Assembly: GCA_913051905.1 (NCBI GenBank)
Contig: CAJXBY010000081.1
Location: 1-10,860, forward strand
Length of the DNA stretch: 10,860 nucleotides
Direction of reading: 5' to 3'
Origin: an uncultured Gammaproteobacteria bacterium
GTDB lineage: Bacteria; Pseudomonadota; Gammaproteobacteria; Arenicellales; UBA868
This document shows positions 1 to 7,256 of this stretch, one piece after another. The translations under genes were made by a program, and so were the position numbers. The notes under the pieces were generated by a model, which saw only the letters and a list, made by a program, of their open reading frames with translations, searched no databases and was not told where the DNA came from. How positions within the stretch are numbered: the stretch's first letter is position 1; each line of letters opens with the position of its first letter.

Positions 1-1046
1 TCGCATTGATTCCGGGTGACGGGATCGGACGGGAGGTCCTGCCTGAGGGTGTTCGCGTTATGGAAGCGGCAGCTCGAAAGCATGGCTTCGGTTTCAACTG
101 GACCGAGTTTGACTGGAGTTGTGAGCGTCACCAGCGGGTGGGTGAGATCATGCCGGTTGACGGTCTCACCCAGCTCGAACCGATGGATGCAATTTATTTT
201 GGGGCAGTGGGCTTTCCCGGTGTTCCGGACCATGTTTCGCTATGGAACCTGCTGATCCCGATGCGCAGGGGACTTCAACTGTATGTCAATCTGCGACCAG
301 TCAGGTTGCTTCCGGGAATGACTTCACCCCTGAAGGATCTGGAACCCGGTGACATTGACTACCTGATTGTTCGGGAAAACAACGAGGGGGAATACTCCGA
401 GATCGGCGGACGCCTGTACCCTGGGACCGATCAGGAAGCGGCCATCCAGCAGTCCGTTTTTACCCGTAAGGGTACCGACCGGATTCAGCGGTATGCTTTC
501 GAATTATCCCGTAGCCGCAAGAAGCACCTCACATCGGCTACCAAATCGAATGGAATTATCCACTCGATGCCCTACTGGGATGAGCGATTCACGGAGAACT
601 CTCAGGATTTCCCCGATGTAGAAACGGACCAGTATCACATCGATATTCTTTCGGCACGTCTGGTGCTGACCCCGGGCTGGTTTGACGTCATTGTGGCCAG
701 TAATCTGTTCGGTGATATTTTGTCGGACCTTGGTCCGGCAACCACTGGAACGATTGCGATCGCGCCCTCGGCAAATCTCAATCCCGAAAGAGACTATCCC
801 TCATTGTTTGAACCGGTACACGGTTCGGCACCGGATATTGCCGGCAAGGGTTTGGCCAACCCGATCGGTCAGATTTGGTCCGGTGCAATGATGCTTGAAC
901 ACCTGAGAGAGCATGCAGCAGCGAGGGCGGTAATAAGCGCCATCGAGACGGTTCTGGAGGATCAGAGCTTGCGCACAGCAGACCTGGGTGGCAGCGCGTC
1001 CTGTCGCGATGTGGGTGAAGCGATCGCCCAGATCGTTGGCGGGTAG
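1..1046 (+). CDS. D-malate / tartrate dehydrogenase-type beta-decarboxylating dehydrogenase, 5' partial
   Basis: NAD-dependent beta-decarboxylating dehydrogenase of the isopropylmalate/isocitrate dehydrogenase fold, closest in motifs to the tartrate dehydrogenase / D-malate dehydrogenase (TtuC, DmlA) branch. That branch oxidises D-malate to pyruvate and CO2 or acts on tartrate in the cytoplasm. The frame is open to the window edge. It enters at A-L-IPGDGIG, the family's N-terminal nucleotide-site motif, so only a few residues are missing and the TTG at 6 is unlikely to be the real start. Visible in order (numbered from that TTG): substrate-binding NLRPVR near 95-100, VRENNEGEY 122-130, TKSNG 179-183, the metal-binding SNLFGDILSDL near 232-242, and EPVHGSAPDIAGKGLANP near 269-286 for NAD selection. 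About 346 residues fits the family. The stop is 12 bases from the end of the convergent acyltransferase gene. Family is certain; the substrate (D-malate, tartrate, or another 2-hydroxyacid) cannot be settled from sequence alone. Confidence 0.88.
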   Translation, partial: ALIPGDGIGREVLPEGVRVMEAAARKHGFGFNWTEFDWSCERHQRVGEIMPVDGLTQLEPMDAIYFGAVGFPGVPDHVSLWNLLIPMRRGLQLYVNLRPVRLLPGMTSPLKDLEPGDIDYLIVRENNEGEYSEIGGRLYPGTDQEAAIQQSVFTRKGTDRIQRYAFELSRSRKKHLTSATKSNGIIHSMPYWDERFTENSQDFPDVETDQYHIDILSARLVLTPGWFDVIVASNLFGDILSDLGPATTGTIAIAPSANLNPERDYPSLFEPVHGSAPDIAGKGLANPIGQIWSGAMMLEHLREHAAARAVISAIETVLEDQSLRTADLGGSASCRDVGEAIAQIVGG

Positions 1047-1058
1047 AGCCCAGGTTGA

Positions 1059-1949
1059 TCAGGTGTAGAGGTCAGGCGACCCGTCTGGGCGCGTCTTGAA
1101 GCGCTTGTGGACCCAAAAATACTGTTCCGGCATCCGCCGAACACAGCTTTCGATTGCCCGATTCATGCTGTGACAGTCCGCGACCGTTTGTCCGGATGGA
1201 AAATTACCGATCGGTTGATCAATGATGATTTCAAAGCCCGCCCCCCGTGGTAGGAGGTGAGTCGTACAAGGCAGGACTTTGGCGTCGCCGAGTGCTGCAA
1301 GGCGGCCTAGGACAGGCCAGGTAGCAGTGGGAACCCCGAAAAACGGTGCGAACACCGCGCGCCTAGGCCCTGGGTCTTGGTCTGGCAGGTAGTAACAAGG
1401 CTGGCCTTTACGTAGTGCACGGATCAACGGTTTCATGGCGTTTTTCCGTTCGATCATCTGTCCTCCGAACCGGCTCCTGGCTTTTAACATCACGCTGTCA
1501 AGTACCTGGTTTTTGCTGCGCTGATAGATACTGACACCTGGATAGAGGGTCGACAGGAAAATCCCGGCCACCTCCATGGCCACAAAGTGGGGTGCAAGAA
1601 GTATCACGCCATTTCCCTCGGAAAGTGCCTGTTCGATCAGGTGAGTGTTCCTGACCCGGACAGCTTTCTTGAAAACCTCCCGGGTTCCCCACCAGACGAA
1701 ACCAGATAGAAGGAACATTCGTGCCGTGTTCTTAAAGTTGGAGCGAAGCATCTGATCTGTCTCCGCAGACGAGAGGTCCGGATAACAGAGTTGAAGATTT
1801 CGCCGTGCAATCCTGCGGCGCGATGGTACCAGCCGTAACAGAAGGAGCCCCAACGGGCCGCCGGTGTAAAACAGAAGCGGTAAAGGCATCAGACTGAGCA
1901 ACCTGAGAACACCGAGTCCGGCCCAGGTCAGCCAATATCGCGGATTCAT
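1059..1949 (-). CDS. lipid A biosynthesis acyltransferase (LpxL/HtrB family)
   Basis: Inner-membrane acyltransferase that adds a secondary acyl chain (lauroyl or similar) to Kdo2-lipid IVA during lipid A synthesis. Using the ATG at 1949 the protein is 296 residues, typical for LpxL/LpxM. A hydrophobic N-terminal segment (about residues 7-40) serves as membrane anchor. The catalytic H-x4-E motif is APHFVAME, with His about 121 and Glu about 126. Further family marks are YYLPDQDPGPRR near 186-197, FAPFFG near 200-205, and the C-terminal WVHKRFKTRP. A TTG codon directly before the ATG could also start the frame; I chose ATG because there is no clear Shine-Dalgarno favouring either. It stands alone on the minus strand, convergent with the dehydrogenase gene. 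Family assignment is firm. Whether it is the first (LpxL) or second (LpxM) late acyltransferase is not decidable here. Confidence 0.9.
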   Translation of the reverse strand: MNPRYWLTWAGLGVLRLLSLMPLPLLFYTGGPLGLLLLRLVPSRRRIARRNLQLCYPDLSSAETDQMLRSNFKNTARMFLLSGFVWWGTREVFKKAVRVRNTHLIEQALSEGNGVILLAPHFVAMEVAGIFLSTLYPGVSIYQRSKNQVLDSVMLKARSRFGGQMIERKNAMKPLIRALRKGQPCYYLPDQDPGPRRAVFAPFFGVPTATWPVLGRLAALGDAKVLPCTTHLLPRGAGFEIIIDQPIGNFPSGQTVADCHSMNRAIESCVRRMPEQYFWVHKRFKTRPDGSPDLYT

Positions 1950-2158
1950 CAATACGTTGCCCAGCGCTATTCAACCCGGTCCCTACTAACACGTCGCTTC
2001 TGGAGTGTTATAGGAATCAATAGGGTATGGTTGAATTAACGTCTGCTGTTGACCGTTTTAAGATAATGTACTGCAGTCAGTGTGAAACTGAAGTTGCTGG
2101 TGGTTCAGGTGCCTTGCGCTAGACTTCAACTCACGACATTATAAAGCAGGGTGTCAGA
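1950..2158. other. divergent intergenic region between acyltransferase and alaX
   Basis: About 209 bases serving as upstream region for both the minus-strand acyltransferase gene and the plus-strand alaX gene. On the plus strand, TTGCGC (2114-2119) and CATTAT (2137-2142) are 17 bases apart and could be a weak sigma-70 promoter for alaX. On the minus strand, TTCAAC followed 17 bases later by TATAAC (2007-2012 read on the complement) could serve the acyltransferase gene. Both -35 hexamers are poor, so these are suggestions only. A 31-codon open frame (2027-2122) also lies here and is listed separately. No riboswitch, tRNA or repeat is visible. Confidence 0.4.
2027..2122 (+). other. possible 31-residue ORF with CxxC motif (doubtful)
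   Basis: A short frame from ATG at 2027 to TAG at 2120-2122, with a second in-frame ATG at 2066. The product ends in an MYCSQCETEVAGGSG segment. This resembles the start of hybrid cluster proteins (hydroxylamine reductase family), whose first Cys-x-x-Cys ligates an Fe-S cluster, but the remaining cysteines of that motif do not follow in any frame. Shine-Dalgarno support is poor: AGGG lies only one base before the first ATG. It could be a chance frame, a small regulatory peptide, or a decayed fragment. I would not count it as a gene without conservation or expression data. Confidence 0.12.
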
Positions 2159-2872
2159 ATGACCGAAGAGCTGTTTCGTGCCGACGGGTACCTCCGCGAA
2201 TGTGAAGCCAGCGTCACTGCTGTACACGGTGACCACATCTGTCTGGATCGTACGGTGTTTTATCCTGAAGGCGGTGGTCAACCGGGGGACACCGGTGTTC
2301 TCCTGTGTGGTAACGGTGCGTCGGTGAGGATCGTCGATACGCTCAGCAACGATGATCACGGTCTGGTTCATGTGGCCGAAGAGGGTGCGGATATGCCACA
2401 GGCCGGAGAAGTCATCAGTGCCCGGATTGACTGGGAGCGGCGATACCGCCTGATGAGGATGCACAGCGCGTTGCACATGCTGTGTAGTGTCGTACCGGCA
2501 CCGGTCACAGGAGGCTCGATCCGGGACGGGCAGGGCCGTCTGGATTTTGATTTGCCGGAGCCTATCGACAAGGCCGAGTTGAACGCGCTTTTGAGCGAAG
2601 CGATCGCCAAGGATAGACCCATGTCAATGCGCTGGATCACCGATCAGGAACTGGCTGAGCAGCCTGAGCTGGTCCGTACCATGTCGGTGCAGCCACCGAC
2701 TGGCACAGGTTCAGTGCGTCTGGTTCACTTCGAAGGGCTCGACCTGCAACCCTGTGGTGGTACTCATGTGGCATCAACGGGTGAGATTGGCCGAGTGCAG
2801 GTCAAGAAGATCGAAAAGAAAGGGCGCCAGAACCGGCGTGTGATTCTCGTTTTGGATGATGGGGGCAGGTGA
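2159..2872 (+). CDS. alanyl-tRNA editing protein AlaX (AlaXM-type)
   Basis: Free-standing homologue of the AlaRS editing domain, expected to hydrolyse Ser-tRNA(Ala) (and perhaps Gly-tRNA(Ala)) in the cytoplasm so that serine is not put at alanine codons. The 237-residue protein has the N-terminal FYPEGGGQPGDTG glycine-rich motif (34-46) shared with AlaRS and longer AlaX forms. The zinc-site HSALH (His102, His106) and the PCGGTH motif (Cys199, His203) complete the metal ligands. There is no aminoacylation domain and no C-Ala domain, so it is the medium-length (type II) class and not a broken alaS. AGG at 2148-2150 sits 8 bases before the ATG. The gene is convergent with the MttB-family gene (54 bases between stops), so it forms its own unit. 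It could alternatively be described as a threonyl/alanyl-tRNA second-additional-domain (SAD) protein; the editing role rests on family knowledge. Confidence 0.9.
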   Translation: MTEELFRADGYLRECEASVTAVHGDHICLDRTVFYPEGGGQPGDTGVLLCGNGASVRIVDTLSNDDHGLVHVAEEGADMPQAGEVISARIDWERRYRLMRMHSALHMLCSVVPAPVTGGSIRDGQGRLDFDLPEPIDKAELNALLSEAIAKDRPMSMRWITDQELAEQPELVRTMSVQPPTGTGSVRLVHFEGLDLQPCGGTHVASTGEIGRVQVKKIEKKGRQNRRVILVLDDGGR

Positions 2873-2926
2873 ACGCCAGAGTTTTCGTTTAGCCTCTGAT
2901 GGATATCGTTGGCCGGGAGAGAATAT

Positions 2927-4471
2927 TCAGTAGTTGACGTCCGGCATTTCAGATTTGCGCTGTGCGATGAAATCCTGGAGTGCTTCGTCGAGCGCGGGTT
3001 CAATCGCGGGAGGTTGATATTCGGCCAGCATCGATTTCCACAGCTGATTTGCGCGTCTGGCGGCATCCTGGGAGCCTTCTGACTGCCATTGCTCGAAGCT
3101 ATTGCTGTCAGCTGTGGTGGACCGATAGAAGGCTGTCTCAAAATTGGCCTGTGTATGTGCACACCCCAGAAAATGATTTCCAGGGCCGACATCGCGCAAA
3201 GCACTCAGCGCCTGACCGTTTTCAGAATCGTCGATACCGGCCAGGAATACATTGATCATGGCGGCTTGATCGGCGTCAAGAATAAATTTCTCGTATCCCA
3301 TGGACAGTCCTCCCTCAAGCCATCCCGTGGTGTGGAGCATGAAGTTCACACCAGCCATCATAGCGGCCTGAAGTGTATTTGCCGACTCGTATCCAGCCTG
3401 GGCGTCGGCTAGTTTAGAGGCGCAAAGGCCTCCACCGCTTCTGAAGGGTACTCCCAATCGGCGTGACAGTGCAGCACAGATAAAGAGAACCAAGGAGGGT
3501 TCCGGGGTCCCGAAAGTTGGCGCGCCTGACTGCATGGATACCGCGCTGCTGAAAGTTCCGAATACAACCGGTGCGCCCGGGCGTATCAGCTGGGTAAAGG
3601 CAATGCCTGCCATTGCCTCTGCCAGAATCTGTGTGCAGGTCCCCATCACTGTCACAGGCGACATCGCGCCAGCGAGTATGAAGGGCGAGATCACCGTGGC
3701 CTGGTTGTTGCTGGCATATACCCGCGCCGCGCCTAGCATCGTCGCATCGTAGGTCATCGGTGAGTTGGCGTTGATCAGGCTAGTGATCACGCAGTTTTCA
3801 TCGACAAAGCGTTCTCCAAAGACCAGTTTTGCCATGTTGACCGTATCCTGGGCCCGTTCCGGAGCCGTGACCGAGCCCATGAACGGTTTGTCACTGAAGC
3901 GAAGGTGGCTATAAATCATGTCCAGGTGACGTTTGTTGACAGGAATGTCGACGGGCTCACAGAGCGTGCCTCCGGAATGGTGGAGGGCCTGGGACTGATA
4001 GGTCAGCTTGGTGAAATTCTGAAAGTCCTCTAGTGTCGCGTAGCGCCGACCGTGGTCAAGGTCCTGAACAAAAGGGGGGCCGTAAGCAGGAGCCAGCACG
4101 GTATGCTTGCCCCCGATGTGGACACTACGAGAAGGGTTCCGGGCGTGCTGAACGTACTCTTGCGGAGCCGATGCCTGGATGATCTCGCGGCACATGCCTT
4201 TAGGGAAACGGACCCTTTCTCCATCGACCGCTGCTCCCGCGGTACGGAACAGTGCAAGAGCATCCTGATCATCCCTGAATTCGATGCCAATCTCTTCGAG
4301 CACTGTTTCGGCATTGTCTTCGACCAGCTTCAACGTCTCTTCACTTGCCAATTCGTAGACAGGGATTCGCCGTGTAATGTACGGTGGGCCTGCAGACGGT
4401 GGTGCAGCACGCTGCGAACGCCTGGCTTGCCTGGCACCACCTCGCCCACTTCTTCTTCGACGTGTGTTCAT
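2927..4471 (-). CDS. trimethylamine methyltransferase (MttB) family protein, non-pyrrolysine type
   Basis: Member of the MttB superfamily (COG5598). Characterised members demethylate trimethylamine, glycine betaine (MtgB), proline betaine or carnitine, passing the methyl group to a corrinoid protein. The 514-residue protein has an Arg/Gly-rich N-terminus (residues 3-21), seen in many proteobacterial homologues. Then comes the TIM-barrel body with segments such as LAPAYGPPFVQD (126-137), NANSPMTYD (234-242), SPFILAGAMSPV (262-273) and PVVFGTFSSAVSMQSGAP (301-318). The frame runs unbroken with no in-frame amber codon, so this is not a pyrrolysine enzyme of the methanogen trimethylamine type. 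It is transcribed divergently from the dimethylglycine/sarcosine dehydrogenase-ETF operon, which points to an N-methylated amine such as glycine betaine as substrate. That substrate is inference. No corrinoid protein, reactivase or folate methyltransferase gene is nearby in this window. The ATG at 4471 lacks a strong Shine-Dalgarno; no better upstream start was seen. Confidence 0.87.
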   Translation of the reverse strand: MNTRRRRSGRGGARQARRSQRAAPPSAGPPYITRRIPVYELASEETLKLVEDNAETVLEEIGIEFRDDQDALALFRTAGAAVDGERVRFPKGMCREIIQASAPQEYVQHARNPSRSVHIGGKHTVLAPAYGPPFVQDLDHGRRYATLEDFQNFTKLTYQSQALHHSGGTLCEPVDIPVNKRHLDMIYSHLRFSDKPFMGSVTAPERAQDTVNMAKLVFGERFVDENCVITSLINANSPMTYDATMLGAARVYASNNQATVISPFILAGAMSPVTVMGTCTQILAEAMAGIAFTQLIRPGAPVVFGTFSSAVSMQSGAPTFGTPEPSLVLFICAALSRRLGVPFRSGGGLCASKLADAQAGYESANTLQAAMMAGVNFMLHTTGWLEGGLSMGYEKFILDADQAAMINVFLAGIDDSENGQALSALRDVGPGNHFLGCAHTQANFETAFYRSTTADSNSFEQWQSEGSQDAARRANQLWKSMLAEYQPPAIEPALDEALQDFIAQRKSEMPDVNY

Positions 4472-4554
4472 TAAGGTCCGGGAGTTGACTCAATCAATTC
4501 AGGATTGTCCCGGCTCCACCGAGCTAAATCTGACCACCGTGCGACAAAGCCATA

Positions 4555-4571
4555 GTGTTGAGCGTCAACAC
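4555..4571. promoter_or_regulatory. perfect inverted repeat GTGTTGA-GCG-TCAACAC, candidate operator
   Basis: Seven-base arms with a three-base spacer, matching exactly, with two more matching pairs (CA/TG) beyond two mismatches on each side. The size and symmetry suit a dimeric helix-turn-helix regulator. It lies two bases upstream of a candidate -35 box for the dehydrogenase-ETF operon and about 84 bases from the MttB-family start, so one regulator could control both directions. No regulator gene is in the window, so the protein family cannot be named. Confidence 0.45.
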
Positions 4572-4573
4572 CG

Positions 4574-4603
4574 TGGACGGAGGCGTTGCCAGCCCAATAC
4601 AAT
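4574..4603 (+). promoter_or_regulatory. candidate sigma-70 promoter for dehydrogenase-etfBA operon
   Basis: TGGACG (4574-4579) is followed 18 bases later by TACAAT (4598-4603), which matches four and five positions of the -35 and -10 consensus. Start of transcription would fall near 4610, leaving a leader of about 85 bases before the ATG at 4696. The adjacent inverted repeat supports regulated use. This is a reading of sequence similarity only. Confidence 0.35.
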
Positions 4604-4695
4604 ACTCGGCCAGTCTTTGCCAACCATCACCCATGCCAAGCCCCGATTTCATGATTCAACCGGCAGGAGTAGCCGCAGATAACTGAGGAGTCACC

Positions 4696-7206
4696 ATGAG
4701 AAGTCAAGCACGGGCAGTAGTCATTGGGGGCGGAGTGGTCGGCGTCAGTACCCTGTACCACCTGGCCAAGAAAGGTTGGACCGACGTGGTGCTGGTCGAG
4801 CGTAAAGAGTTGACGTCCGGATCAACCTGGCACGCGGCCGGTCTGCTTCCGCTTTTCAATATGAGCTACTCTGTTGGTCAGATACACAAATATTCTGTTT
4901 CTTTCTATGGTGAACTGGAGGCGGAAACTGGTCGGGACGTCGGCCTGCGACGGGTCTCAAACATCCGACTGGCGTGTACCAACGACCGGATGGACGAATA
5001 CCGGTTTTATGCCGGGGTAGCAAAAACGATAGGTGTAGACGTGCGTTTTCTGGCGCCTGAGGAAGTGCAGGAGATTTGGCCACTGTGTGAGGTCGCGGGC
5101 TTGGTCGGCGCAATCCAGCATCCAGAAGACGGATACATTCAACCCGCTGACCTGACCCAGGCACTGGCTGCAGGTGCTAGGGCCCGGGGCGCGGAGATTT
5201 TCCGAAATACCTGTGTAAATGCCCTTGAGTCCACGGCCAGTGGTGAGTGGCTTGTTTATACGGATCAAGGCACTATCACCTGTGAACACGTGATTTCGGC
5301 AACAGGGAACTTCGCCCGGCGTACAGGTGCCATGGTAGGGCTAGACGTCCCAGTCATACCGGTTCAGCATCAGTTCATCGTTACAGAGCCGCATCCCGAC
5401 ATCCTGGCCAGACAAGAAGCCGGTCTGCCTGAAATGGGTGTGTTACGGGAATCGGATGCCTCCTACTATCTACGTGAAGAAAACGGGGGTCTGCTGCTCG
5501 GGCCCTACGAAAACGGAGCGCCGTGCTGTTACATCGATGGACCCGGGCCTGATGCGGAATATGAATTGTTCGAGAGCGACCTTGAAAGGCTGATGCCCCA
5601 CGTTGAAGCGGCCATGCGCCGTGTGCCTGCGTTTGGCGAGGTGGGTGTGAAGCAGATTTACAACGGGGCGATTTGCTACACACCGGACGGCAGTCCCATC
5701 ATCGGACCCGCTTGGGGGATAAAAAACTTCTGGCTCAACGAAGGGCACAGTTTTGGTATTACGGCTGCCGGTGGTGCCGGCTGGCAGCTTGCAGAATGGA
5801 TCGTAGACGGCGAACCGACTATCGACATGATGGGTGTCGACCCCCGGCGATTCGGGCCGTATGCGACCAGAGGTTACCTAAAGGAAAAAAATGAAGAGGC
5901 TTACCGGAATGTTTTTACGATTCATTTCCCGGATGAAGAACGATCGGCCGGTAGACCCCTAAAGCGGGCGCCATGCTATGGGAGGCTAAAAGAGCAGGGT
6001 GCGGTGTTTGGATCGGTCTACGGTTGGGAACGACCGAACTGGTTTGCCCCTCGAGGGTATGGTCTCACCGAAGAGGAACTCAACAAGGATGACACGCTGA
6101 CCAACAAAAACCATCCAGTCATAACCGAAGGTGAACAACCTGTCGAGAAATGGAGTTTCAGGAGAAGCAATTACTTTGAATTTGTCGGACAGGAGTGTCT
6201 TCACGTGCACGAAAAAGTCGGTCTGCTGGACATGTCGGCCTTCGCGAAGTTCCGGGTCGCAGGGCCCGGCGCCAGTAACTGGCTGGACGGGCTTTTTGCA
6301 AATCATGTTCCACGAAGAACAGGGCGTATTGGGCTTTGTCATCTACTGACTGCAAGGGGTGGGGTCCGTTCGGAGTTTACTGTTTACCGGCTGGCTGAGA
6401 ATTCCTTCTACCTGGTCTCTGCCGGTGCTTTTGAGCGCCATGACTGGGATTATCTGCAGCGTTACTGCCCGAGCGATGGCACGGTCAGTCTGGAGAAGGT
6501 GACCGGCCAATATGGTGTCCTGGTCGTCGCCGGACCTCGGTCCCGAGATGTACTGCAAGGTCTGACCGACACCGACCTCTCCAGTGAGTCGTTCGCCTGG
6601 CTGAGTGGCAGGAAAATCAATCTCGGCGCTGCGGGCTGTCATGCAGTCAGGGTCAACTTTGTCGGTGAGTTGGGGTGGGAGCTTCACCATCCGATGGAGA
6701 TGCAGAACTATATCTTTGACCTTCTGAGCGCTGCCGGCAAACCCTTTGAGTTGAAACCTTTCGGTATGCGCGCGATGGATTCCCTGCGACTGGAAAAATC
6801 CTACCGCTTGATTCCACGGGAATTGTCTATAGAGTACGCGGCGCTAGAGTCCGGTCTGGATCGCTTTGTAGACCTAGAAAAGAACGAGTTTGTCGGTAGG
6901 ACGGGTCTGCTCGAATGGCAGGCGCGGGGGTTCAACTGGCGGTTTGTCACGATGGAGATTTTCGGTATCGTCGATGCGGATGCCAGAGGTTCGGAGCCTG
7001 TCTACCTGGGGGGGCGACTGGTTGGACGCTGTACATCAGGCGGTTACGGCTGGCGGGTCGGTAAATCTCTCTCGCTGGCAATGGTCCATCCAGATATGGG
7101 CGACATCGGTACAGAACTCGAAGTCCAGATCCTGGGTGAAAGATACCGGGCCAGGGTCATTCCCGAATCACCATTTGATCCTGGTAATCAGGTCCTTCGA
7201 AATTAG
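4696..7206 (+). CDS. dimethylglycine / sarcosine dehydrogenase family flavoprotein (FAD + GcvT domains)
   Basis: Flavoprotein that oxidatively N-demethylates dimethylglycine or sarcosine. The released one-carbon unit is captured by tetrahydrofolate on the C-terminal GcvT-like half and electrons go to ETF. The 836-residue length matches full-length family members. Residues 8-28 form the dinucleotide fold (VVIGGGVVG). STWHAAGL (43-50) carries His46, the position that binds FAD covalently in dimethylglycine and sarcosine dehydrogenases. YTPDGSPIIGP (328-338) and GHSFGITAAGGAGW (350-363) close the DAO domain. The FAD-dependent oxidoreductase middle domain lies around 370-430. The aminomethyltransferase domain starts near 490, with VGLLDMSAFAKF (508-519), VAGPRSRDVL (611-620), GELGWEL (657-663) and MRAMDSLRLEKSYR (691-704). 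A GcvT C-terminal barrel ends the protein. TGAGGAG at 4684-4690 is a strong Shine-Dalgarno for this ATG. It heads an operon with etfB and etfA. Dimethylglycine versus sarcosine (or another N-methyl amino acid) cannot be separated by eye. Confidence 0.9.
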   Translation: MRSQARAVVIGGGVVGVSTLYHLAKKGWTDVVLVERKELTSGSTWHAAGLLPLFNMSYSVGQIHKYSVSFYGELEAETGRDVGLRRVSNIRLACTNDRMDEYRFYAGVAKTIGVDVRFLAPEEVQEIWPLCEVAGLVGAIQHPEDGYIQPADLTQALAAGARARGAEIFRNTCVNALESTASGEWLVYTDQGTITCEHVISATGNFARRTGAMVGLDVPVIPVQHQFIVTEPHPDILARQEAGLPEMGVLRESDASYYLREENGGLLLGPYENGAPCCYIDGPGPDAEYELFESDLERLMPHVEAAMRRVPAFGEVGVKQIYNGAICYTPDGSPIIGPAWGIKNFWLNEGHSFGITAAGGAGWQLAEWIVDGEPTIDMMGVDPRRFGPYATRGYLKEKNEEAYRNVFTIHFPDEERSAGRPLKRAPCYGRLKEQGAVFGSVYGWERPNWFAPRGYGLTEEELNKDDTLTNKNHPVITEGEQPVEKWSFRRSNYFEFVGQECLHVHEKVGLLDMSAFAKFRVAGPGASNWLDGLFANHVPRRTGRIGLCHLLTARGGVRSEFTVYRLAENSFYLVSAGAFERHDWDYLQRYCPSDGTVSLEKVTGQYGVLVVAGPRSRDVLQGLTDTDLSSESFAWLSGRKINLGAAGCHAVRVNFVGELGWELHHPMEMQNYIFDLLSAAGKPFELKPFGMRAMDSLRLEKSYRLIPRELSIEYAALESGLDRFVDLEKNEFVGRTGLLEWQARGFNWRFVTMEIFGIVDADARGSEPVYLGGRLVGRCTSGGYGWRVGKSLSLAMVHPDMGDIGTELEVQILGERYRARVIPESPFDPGNQVLRN

Positions 7207-7256
7207 ACTGTTTCAATGCCCCGTCGGGGGTGCAGATTAAGAGAGGCTGACAGACA

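Larger units (their letters stand above)
4472..4695. other. divergent control region, mttB-like gene / dehydrogenase operon
   Basis: This 224-base region separates two divergently transcribed genes of probable related function and holds the only regulatory architecture of note in the middle of the window. It contains a perfect inverted repeat (4555-4571), a candidate plus-strand promoter just after it (4574-4603), and near the minus-strand start a looser TTGA-CTCAA-TCAA element (4485-4497) with the same half-sites. I see no cobalamin, glycine or SAM riboswitch-like structure and no convincing minus-strand promoter. A plus-strand open frame continues from the complement of the MttB-family gene into this region, but it has no coding character. 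Confidence 0.55.

Noticed and set aside
1024..1093. Separated inverted repeat CGCCCAGA / TCTGGGCG across the convergent gene ends
   Set aside because: Arms are about 50 bases apart, both inside coding sequence, without a T-run; not a plausible terminator.
4052..4682. Plus-strand open frames opposite the MttB-family gene and running into the divergent region
   Set aside because: Composition follows from the complement of the real gene, no recognisable domain, no ribosome binding site; the region reads better as a promoter region.
4472..4695. Cobalamin or glycine riboswitch controlling the methylamine genes
   Set aside because: No B12-box-like or glycine aptamer-like conserved blocks are visible and the leader is short.
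7217..7234. CCCC-GTC-GGGG hairpin between the dehydrogenase and etfB genes, as a terminator
   Set aside because: Stem of only four pairs and no T-run follows; more likely read-through or chance.
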